From NCBI GenBank assembly GCA_016868515.1, contig VGGM01000052.1, positions 1-8,033 of the forward strand: DNA of 8,033 nucleotides. The letters are read 5' to 3'. Positions 1 through 6,156 of the stretch are shown here, piece by piece. A program made the position numbers and the translations under genes. Positions within the stretch are counted from its first letter, which is position 1; the number at the start of each line of letters is the position of its first letter. The notes beneath the pieces are model-generated. The model did no database searches. It had not been told where the DNA came from and saw only the letters and a program-made list of their open reading frames with translations. Source of the stretch: Bacteroidota bacterium (GTDB lineage: Bacteria > Bacteroidota > Bacteroidia > Bacteroidales > VadinHA17).

Positions 1-1
1 G

Positions 2-1072
2 GTTTACGGAGAAAAAATCGAGTTTACTATGGGTCAGCGCATTGTAAAATGGGGGCATGCCGATTTTGACAACCCCATGTCGTCGTGGAATCCCCGAAAC
101 ATGATAGTCCGCTCACCCGAAAGGGAGGATATGGATATCGGTAACATTATCGCATCGGTAACCTTCAGGCCGGCGCCTTTCCTGTCGATAGAAGCCCTGA
201 CTTCCCCGGCATACAGACCTGATGTACTTATAACAACGCCACTCGACATGCCCGGATTTGTAACTTTCAACACTATTGACGGCTATGCCGCCGGAAAGTC
301 CATGTCCGGGTACGGCGTCCGGGCAGGTGTATTTCTCAGGGGCATAGATATGTCACTGTCATACTTCAGTGGCAACGACCTGCTGCCTGGAATTATGCTC
401 AGCGACTGGAATCTGGAAGTGGCCGGTGATGAAGTTAGTATTGACATTACACTCGATGCCACCCCTTTCAGGATAAGGAGATACGGAGCTGGTTTTGAGA
501 CCTCGGCCGGAAGGTTCGGTCTAAGGGGTGAGGTGGCATATACCGATCCGGTCAACGACTTCAGAGATGCCGGCTATATTGCAATGCCTGAGGTTAAATG
601 GGCTGCCGGAGCTGATGTGTCTGCAGGAATCTTTACTCTCGGGGCAGAATGGAGTGGAAAGTATATTACAGACTTCGAGGCCTCTCCGGCCGATCCGGTG
701 GTACCTGGTAATTTCCCGCCGCTCACACCCGAAATGATTACTCTTATACCGGGTGGCGCCGGTACTTTTCTCGAAATGCAGATAACCGCATTCAACAGGT
801 TATACAGATATCAGCTAGAAAAAAGCTATCATACCATTGCAGCGCGTGCCGAAGCCGATATTGCCGCAGGCAGGCTCCTGCCCGGAATAGTGGCGCACTA
901 CAACATCACCAGCGGCGATCTGGCGCTGGTTCCTGCGGTGAAGTTCAGGCCGGCCGACGGACTCACAATGGTTGCCGGAGCCGATTTATATAAGGGAAGA
1001 GAGGGATCATTGTTCGACATACTCGACGCACCGCTTACGAACCTCTTTTTATCATTAAGAGTTGATTTCTAA
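2..1072 (+). CDS. Outer-membrane beta-barrel protein, porin/DUF1302-like, C-terminal part (5' end outside window)
   Basis: The reading frame is open to the left edge. Nine codons before the first ATG (position 29) read VYGEKIEFT and run straight into TMGQRIVKWG, which looks like one continuous beta strand, so that Met is probably internal and the gene starts outside the window. About 356 residues are visible. The segment with GQRIVKWG followed by an N-P rich turn (NPMSSWNPRN) resembles the strand and loop seen in DUF1302-like and porin-like proteins. Further alternating amphipathic strands with Gly and aromatic residues follow, for example near residues 94-113, 150-171, 187-211 and 262-290 counted from Met29. 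The last residues, LSLRVDF, end in Phe, as is usual for the outer-membrane assembly signal. Only three bases separate its stop from the RND exporter, so the two are almost certainly cotranscribed. The likely role is the outer-membrane component of that export system. Barrel assignment is fairly sure; family name and function are inferred. Confidence 0.72.
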   Translation, partial: VYGEKIEFTMGQRIVKWGHADFDNPMSSWNPRNMIVRSPEREDMDIGNIIASVTFRPAPFLSIEALTSPAYRPDVLITTPLDMPGFVTFNTIDGYAAGKSMSGYGVRAGVFLRGIDMSLSYFSGNDLLPGIMLSDWNLEVAGDEVSIDITLDATPFRIRRYGAGFETSAGRFGLRGEVAYTDPVNDFRDAGYIAMPEVKWAAGADVSAGIFTLGAEWSGKYITDFEASPADPVVPGNFPPLTPEMITLIPGGAGTFLEMQITAFNRLYRYQLEKSYHTIAARAEADIAAGRLLPGIVAHYNITSGDLALVPAVKFRPADGLTMVAGADLYKGREGSLFDILDAPLTNLFLSLRVDF

Positions 1073-1075
1073 GTT

Positions 1076-3346
1076 ATGACAGGATTTATCTACAGAAACA
1101 GGATATATATTATAGCTGTGTCGGTGCTTGTATCGGTGGCAGGTGCGCTGCTGATTCCGTTTGCCGGAACCGACCCCGATGTACGGAACTATGTGCCGGC
1201 CACTCTCGTATCGCGCCGGAACACCGACCTTATTGAGAGAAGTTTCGGGGTTCAGGATATCGTAATGGTACTATTCAGGAATGATGATGTGCTTAACTCC
1301 GGAAACCTTGAACGGATTTCTTCAGTAACCAATGCATTGAACAGACTTGAAGGGGTGCGCGATGCAATGTCTGTTTCAAACGCTGTAAGGATATCGGGGG
1401 AGGGTGGATTTATGAATGTGGCCCCGGCCCTTCCGTTTATTCCGGCACGAACCGAAGAACTTACCCTGCTCAGGGCTGAACTGGCCGGCAATCCGCTGGT
1501 CTCGGGCAGTCTGGTTTCAGACGATTTCACCGTTGCCTCGGTGATAGTATATATCGATCAGCAAATACCCGAGGAGGAAATACTTGCCTCTATTGACAGC
1601 CTTCTAGCTTCGTATCGGGGCGACTCAGAAGTGCTTACAGGTGGACTTCCGGTGATACGGAAGGCTATAATGGACGATGTGCGCCGCGACGGGATGATGC
1701 TTGTTCCGCTTGCGCTGCTGATTATGATTGGCTTGCTGAGACTGTCGTTCAGGGACTGGAGGGGAGTTCTGATGCCTTTCTCGGTGGTTCTGCTTTCTAT
1801 GGCTTTCTCAATGGGGCTGGCGCCTCTGCTGGGTTGGGAACTATCAATTCTGAGCCTGCTTAATCCGATAATGATGATTGCCGTTGCAAATAATTACGGG
1901 ATACATCTGGTGGCAAGGTACCAGGAGATTGATCACTCCGACCGTGACAGGGAGCTGACTGTAAAGCAGATCATCTGCCGGCTTCTCACCTCGTTGCGGA
2001 GACCGGTGGTATTTACGGGACTGACTACCATTGCCGGCATACTGGGATTGCTGACACATTCAATAATGCCGGCCCGTCATATTGGTGTGCTAACCGCGAT
2101 GGGAGTTGGATATGCCCTGCTCCTTTCCCTGTTGTTCATTCCGGCATGGATGTCATATCTGCCCCGGCCGGTAATGCGTTACGGTAATTATGGTGTCATT
2201 GCCGCTCCCGACGGATCGTCGGGTTTTCTTAACCGGCTGGCAGCGGCGGTCACAGCCAGACCAGGTTTTGTGCTGATAGTCAGTGCCTTTATTACGGTTA
2301 TACTTGGTTCCGGCATTATATTCCTGAAGGTAGATTCAAACCAGGAGAATATGTTTCCGGCCGGCCACCCGGCAAAAGAGGCGGCAATGGTGATAAACCA
2401 AAGCTTCGGCGGGTCGCAGAGTGTTTCAGTAATGGTTGAGGGCGATATTCTCAACCCGCAGAATATGAGGGCTATAGATGATTGGTGCAGACACGTTGAG
2501 AATGAACCGGGAGTCGGTAACGTTATGTCGGTAGCCAGCGTGGTACGGGAGATGAGCAAGGCTCTTTTCGAACCCGACGAAGAATGGTATGATGACATCC
2601 CCGATACCCGTGAGGCGCTGGCCCAGATGGTTGAGCTGTTCAATATGAGTGCCGACCCGGAGGATTTTGAACAGATTGTCGACCTGAATTACAGCAGGAC
2701 ACTTATACTGGTGAGGTTCAGCGATGCCTCGGCTGAAAATATCAGGAACGTGGTGGCAATGAGCGACGGTTTGGCCGGAATGATTGACGGTGTGGTGGTA
2801 ACAGGTGGTTATGCCTTCATAATGGAGGAGTTCGCAGGCAGGATTGTGAGGGGGCAGGTATCATCAATAATATTTGCCATGGTGGTAATATTTATACTTC
2901 TGGCTATCATTTTCCGGTCGCTGAAGGAGGGGATTGTGGCTTTGCTCCCATTGCTTGCTTCGGTTGCAATTTTACTTGGTATTATGGGTTGGGCCGGCAT
3001 TGCCCTTGACCCTGCGACAGCCCTCCTTTCGTCGGTTATGATAGGTATCGGCATTGACTATACGATTCATTACATATGGCGTCATGACAGTGAGGTTGCC
3101 GGCGGTCTCTCCGTTGCCTCTGCCGCCGGAAAAGCAATATCAACAACAGGCAGGGGCATTGTTTTCAATGCTCTGAGTGTAATGGCCGGGTTTTCGGTAC
3201 TGGTTTTCTCGGGATTCACTTCGATCAGGTTCTTCGGATACCTGGTTATCATCTCAATAGGTGTCTGCCTCCTGGCGGCGCTTATTACGGTGCCTGCAAT
3301 GAAGATTTTAATGGCCCGCAGTGCCGACCACCCGGGAAAAACTTAA
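1076..3346 (+). CDS. RND/MMPL-family inner-membrane exporter (COG1033-like)
   Basis: At 756 residues this has the duplicated RND layout. TM1 is near residues 10-30, followed by a large extracytoplasmic loop (31-205). A block of five helices follows (about 206-226, 230-250, 255-280, 310-330, 335-358), then TM7 (397-417), a second large loop (420-592) and five more helices (594-742). TM10 carries GIGIDYTIHY with Asp661, the usual proton-relay position of MMPL/SSD-type RND proteins. The equivalent TM4 segment reads AVANNYGIHL, with Asn in place of Asp. Length and fold match the single-polypeptide exporters that move lipids or other hydrophobic molecules, not the roughly 1000-residue AcrB-type drug pumps. 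The ATG is fixed because the preceding gene's stop lies in the same frame two codons upstream. No Shine-Dalgarno is evident. It sits between an outer-membrane barrel gene and a LolA-like gene, which points to envelope trafficking. The substrate is unknown. Confidence 0.9.
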   Translation: MTGFIYRNRIYIIAVSVLVSVAGALLIPFAGTDPDVRNYVPATLVSRRNTDLIERSFGVQDIVMVLFRNDDVLNSGNLERISSVTNALNRLEGVRDAMSVSNAVRISGEGGFMNVAPALPFIPARTEELTLLRAELAGNPLVSGSLVSDDFTVASVIVYIDQQIPEEEILASIDSLLASYRGDSEVLTGGLPVIRKAIMDDVRRDGMMLVPLALLIMIGLLRLSFRDWRGVLMPFSVVLLSMAFSMGLAPLLGWELSILSLLNPIMMIAVANNYGIHLVARYQEIDHSDRDRELTVKQIICRLLTSLRRPVVFTGLTTIAGILGLLTHSIMPARHIGVLTAMGVGYALLLSLLFIPAWMSYLPRPVMRYGNYGVIAAPDGSSGFLNRLAAAVTARPGFVLIVSAFITVILGSGIIFLKVDSNQENMFPAGHPAKEAAMVINQSFGGSQSVSVMVEGDILNPQNMRAIDDWCRHVENEPGVGNVMSVASVVREMSKALFEPDEEWYDDIPDTREALAQMVELFNMSADPEDFEQIVDLNYSRTLILVRFSDASAENIRNVVAMSDGLAGMIDGVVVTGGYAFIMEEFAGRIVRGQVSSIIFAMVVIFILLAIIFRSLKEGIVALLPLLASVAILLGIMGWAGIALDPATALLSSVMIGIGIDYTIHYIWRHDSEVAGGLSVASAAGKAISTTGRGIVFNALSVMAGFSVLVFSGFTSIRFFGYLVIISIGVCLLAALITVPAMKILMARSADHPGKT

Positions 3347-3367
3347 AATGACTAAAAATTCAATAAC

Positions 3368-4141
3368 ATGAGACTTATATCATTAGTAATTACAGTATTG
3401 CTGCTGGGAGCTTCGGTTTCCGGCCAGGAAGATGACGCGGCATCAATAATTGAGCGGTCGCGTGAAAAGACAATGACTGACAGGCTCAATGCCGTTGTTA
3501 CCCTTACAATCACAGACAGGAATGGCGCAACAAGGGTGCGTATAAACAGTATTGTCTCAAAGAAGTATGGCGATGGTACTGAGAAGAGGTTCCTGAGGTT
3601 TCAATCACCGGCTGAGGTTCAGGGAACTACCATACTTATCCATGATTATCGTGACAGGCAGGATGATATGTGGATATACCTGCCGGCGCTGAAAAGGGTG
3701 CGGCGGATTGTCTCGTCGGACAAGGGAAAGAGCTTCATGGGCTCGGAGTTTACCAATGCCGATATCAGCTCTCCCCCTGCGGCCGATTTTGTTAACAGGC
3801 ATGCCGGTGGTTCGGGTGAAAGCGGGTTATGGATAATTGAATCATTACCAGCCACCCCGGTTCTGGAGACTGACTATGGATATTCCCGGAGGGTAAGCAC
3901 ATTTGAAAAGAACACCCTTCAGCTCAGAAAGATGGATTTCTTTGACCGCAGTGGTAACATGATCAAGACGATAGAAGTGCTGTCAGTAGAACAGATTGGC
4001 AACGGGGGTAACTATATTATCAGTGAAATGAGGGCCAGTAACCTTATAAACGGCAGGTTGTCGGTTATGAAAATGGATGGGATTGTAACATCGGGGACAG
4101 TTAACGATACCCTTTTCGATCCTGCCAATATAGACAAATAA
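3368..4141 (+). CDS. Secreted LolA-like outer-membrane lipoprotein-sorting family protein
   Basis: The 257-residue product starts with a signal peptide: positive MR, a hydrophobic core (ISLVITVLLLGASV) and likely cleavage around residues 19-20 (SVSGQ-ED). There is no lipobox Cys, so it should be soluble in the periplasm. The mature part fits the LolA_like / COG2834 'outer membrane lipoprotein-sorting protein' family. Visible hallmarks are the Trp-Tyr-Leu-Pro stretch MWIYLPALKRVRRI (101-114) and the GKSFMGSEFTNADIS block (120-134). This fold is a half-open barrel that holds an acyl or otherwise hydrophobic ligand. It is not a plain LolA: it is longer, and it is paired with an RND pump where LolA would work with LolCDE. 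The start is the first ATG after an in-frame TAA at 3353. It follows the exporter by 21 bases, so it is the probable periplasmic carrier of the same pathway. Family call is strong; cargo is inferred only as hydrophobic. Confidence 0.85.
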   Translation: MRLISLVITVLLLGASVSGQEDDAASIIERSREKTMTDRLNAVVTLTITDRNGATRVRINSIVSKKYGDGTEKRFLRFQSPAEVQGTTILIHDYRDRQDDMWIYLPALKRVRRIVSSDKGKSFMGSEFTNADISSPPAADFVNRHAGGSGESGLWIIESLPATPVLETDYGYSRRVSTFEKNTLQLRKMDFFDRSGNMIKTIEVLSVEQIGNGGNYIISEMRASNLINGRLSVMKMDGIVTSGTVNDTLFDPANIDK

Positions 4142-4156
4142 ATGTTTCATACATTT
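4140..4156. repeat. Short inverted repeat across the lolA-like stop codon
   Basis: Arms AAATGT and ACATTT match perfectly over 6 bases around a 5-base spacer (TTCAT). The repeat begins inside the TAA stop of the LolA-like gene and overlaps a candidate -7 promoter box. An A/T-rich stem this short would be a weak RNA hairpin and has no following U-run, so it is not a good terminator. It could be an operator-like site or chance. Confidence 0.35.
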
Positions 4157-4157
4157 G
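4150..4157 (+). promoter_or_regulatory. Candidate Bacteroidota-type -7 box upstream of mnmE
   Basis: TACATTTG matches the Bacteroidota sigma -7 consensus TAnnTTTG exactly and lies 18 bases before the mnmE ATG, which would give a very short leader. No TTTG/TTG -33 element is seen at the expected 19-21 base spacing, which would fall inside the 3' end of the LolA-like gene. The box may therefore be weak or accidental. If real, it lets mnmE be expressed independently of the envelope genes. Confidence 0.25.
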
Positions 4158-4175
4158 CAGCGAATATTGCAGTGA

Positions 4176-5576
4176 ATGTACAGAGAGTCGGCTATCATAT
4201 GCGCACCCGTTCACCAGCCCGGCAGTGCTATAACAATAATAAGGGTATCAGGGCCCGGCTGTATTGAGGTGTGCGACGGCATATTTCTGGCCCGCCGCCG
4301 GGGAAGGCTTATACGCGAAAAGGGTTTTACCCTTGTTTACGGAGACATTGTTGAGGGTGACAGGGTAATAGATGAGGTTTTAATAAGCATTTTCAGGGCA
4401 CCCCACTCCTACACCGGCGAGGAGATGGTTGAGATAGCCTGCCACGGATCATTCTTCATACAGAATGCGATTGTTTCACTTCTGATAAAAAATGGTGTTT
4501 CCCCTGCCGGTCCGGGTGAGTTTACCAAAAGGGCTTTTGTGAATGGCAAGCTCGATCTGTCACAAGCCGAAGCCGTTGCCGATCTTATTGCCGCCGAATC
4601 GGAGGCTTTACACAGGGTGGCGATGGCGCAACTCAAGGGAGGTTTTTCAAACGAAATAACGGCTATGAGGGCTGAACTCCTGAATCTGGTCTCACTTCTT
4701 GAACTTGAACTCGATTTTGGGGAAGAGGATGTTGAGTTTGCCGACAGAAAAAAGTTGACTGATATATCGCGGCGAATAAGAGACTATGCAGCCAGACTTT
4801 CCATATCATACAGTTATGGCAACGCTATAAAGCGCGGGATCCCGGTTACGATAGCCGGCCGTCCCAACACCGGAAAATCGACCCTGTTGAATGGCATTCT
4901 CCGCGAGGAACGGGCAATAGTATCTGAAATACCCGGAACAACACGCGACGCCATTGAAGATACCTTTTCAATTGACGGTGTTCTTTACCGCTTCATCGAC
5001 ACCGCGGGGATAAGGCATACAGATGATGTAGTTGAGAATCTGGGCATCAGGAAGACGACCGAAAAGATTTCGATGTCATCGGTTGTTATCCTGATGACGG
5101 ATATTAACATGACTGCCGATGAAATCAGGGCTGAAGCAGAGCGGTTCAGAGAAGAAATACTGCCATCGCAGGCCACACTAATTATTGTAGTCAACAAGAT
5201 CGATCTGGCAGATCCTGAGGTGGTTGGGCAAATCAAGGCCGGGCTAGGTGATATTGCTGGTTCGGAGGCTATTTTCATGTCGGCAAACAATGCCGGAGAC
5301 TATGAAAATCTCAGATTGGCACTTAAGGCCAACCCGGAAGCAGCAGGTATAGCCGGTAATGCGGTTCTTATAACAAATGCCCGACACTTCGAGGCTGTGT
5401 CGGGAGTTGCTGAAGCAATGGAAAGGGTGTTGTCGGGTATTCAGTCGGGTGTTCCATCCGATCTGATAGCACTTGACGTACGCCAGGCAATTCACTTTCT
5501 TGGTGAAATCACCGGAGAGATTACCACAGATGAGATTCTGGGTAATATCTTCAGGAATTTCTGTATCGGTAAATAG
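4176..5576 (+). CDS. mnmE: tRNA uridine-5-carboxymethylaminomethyl(34) synthesis GTPase MnmE
   Basis: MnmE, with its partner MnmG (not in this window), installs the aminomethyl-type modification at C5 of wobble U34 in certain tRNAs, using methylene-THF and GTP in the cytoplasm. The 466 residues match the usual family length. The N-terminal folate-binding domain spans about 1-120 (SAITIIRVSGPG; GPGEFTKRAFVNGKLDLSQ starting at 113). A helical domain flanks an inserted G domain. The G domain shows G1 GRPNTGKST (228-236), G2 GTTRD (254-258), G3 DTAG (275-278), G4 NKID (340-343) and G5 SA (369-370). Asn231 in G1 is the family's potassium-coordinating residue. The protein ends in FCIGK with the conserved Cys463. 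The ATG is fixed by an in-frame TGA directly before it (4173-4175); no Shine-Dalgarno is seen. It lies 34 bases after the LolA-like gene and converges with the ATPase operon. Identity is essentially certain. Confidence 0.98.
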   Translation: MYRESAIICAPVHQPGSAITIIRVSGPGCIEVCDGIFLARRRGRLIREKGFTLVYGDIVEGDRVIDEVLISIFRAPHSYTGEEMVEIACHGSFFIQNAIVSLLIKNGVSPAGPGEFTKRAFVNGKLDLSQAEAVADLIAAESEALHRVAMAQLKGGFSNEITAMRAELLNLVSLLELELDFGEEDVEFADRKKLTDISRRIRDYAARLSISYSYGNAIKRGIPVTIAGRPNTGKSTLLNGILREERAIVSEIPGTTRDAIEDTFSIDGVLYRFIDTAGIRHTDDVVENLGIRKTTEKISMSSVVILMTDINMTADEIRAEAERFREEILPSQATLIIVVNKIDLADPEVVGQIKAGLGDIAGSEAIFMSANNAGDYENLRLALKANPEAAGIAGNAVLITNARHFEAVSGVAEAMERVLSGIQSGVPSDLIALDVRQAIHFLGEITGEITTDEILGNIFRNFCIGK

Positions 5577-5643
5577 TGTCCCTTCCAGAAGGAGACTCCG
5601 GATTCGGTATCCATTCTCTCAAAAACCCGGAAATGGTCTTATT
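5577..5643. other. Convergent intergenic gap between mnmE and atpK
   Basis: This 67-base gap separates two genes that end toward each other. It holds two small hairpin candidates: CCTT/AAGG at 5581-5592, and GGAT/ATCC at 5600-5612, which could be extended by flanking GAGA/TCTC through an internal loop. Neither is GC-rich or followed by a T-run on the strand that would need it, so no intrinsic terminator can be called. Transcripts from both sides may overlap here. Confidence 0.45.

Positions 5644-6156
<513 letters not shown>

Noticed and set aside
29..1072. Treating the ATG at 29 as the true start of the first gene
   Set aside because: The frame is open to the edge, the upstream codons continue a beta strand, and no signal peptide follows that Met, so the visible gene is a fragment.
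2188..2643. 151-codon antisense ORF inside the RND exporter
   Set aside because: The Ser/Thr-rich shadow translation shows no family features, and the sense strand is clearly coding here.
4142..4267. Short ORF starting just after the LolA-like stop (MFHTFAAN...)
   Set aside because: It is out of frame with mnmE and lies mainly inside it; its product is an uncharacteristic Arg/Asn-rich string.
1..5576. Very frequent GCCGG/CCGGC words, possibly a recognition or uptake signal
   Set aside because: Most fall in reading frame as Ala-Gly codon pairs (GCC GGN) or similar codon choices, and they are not placed regularly or between genes, so codon preference explains them.
5581..5612. Small hairpins after mnmE as an intrinsic terminator
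   Set aside because: Stems are only about 4 bases, with no T-run in the right place on either strand.
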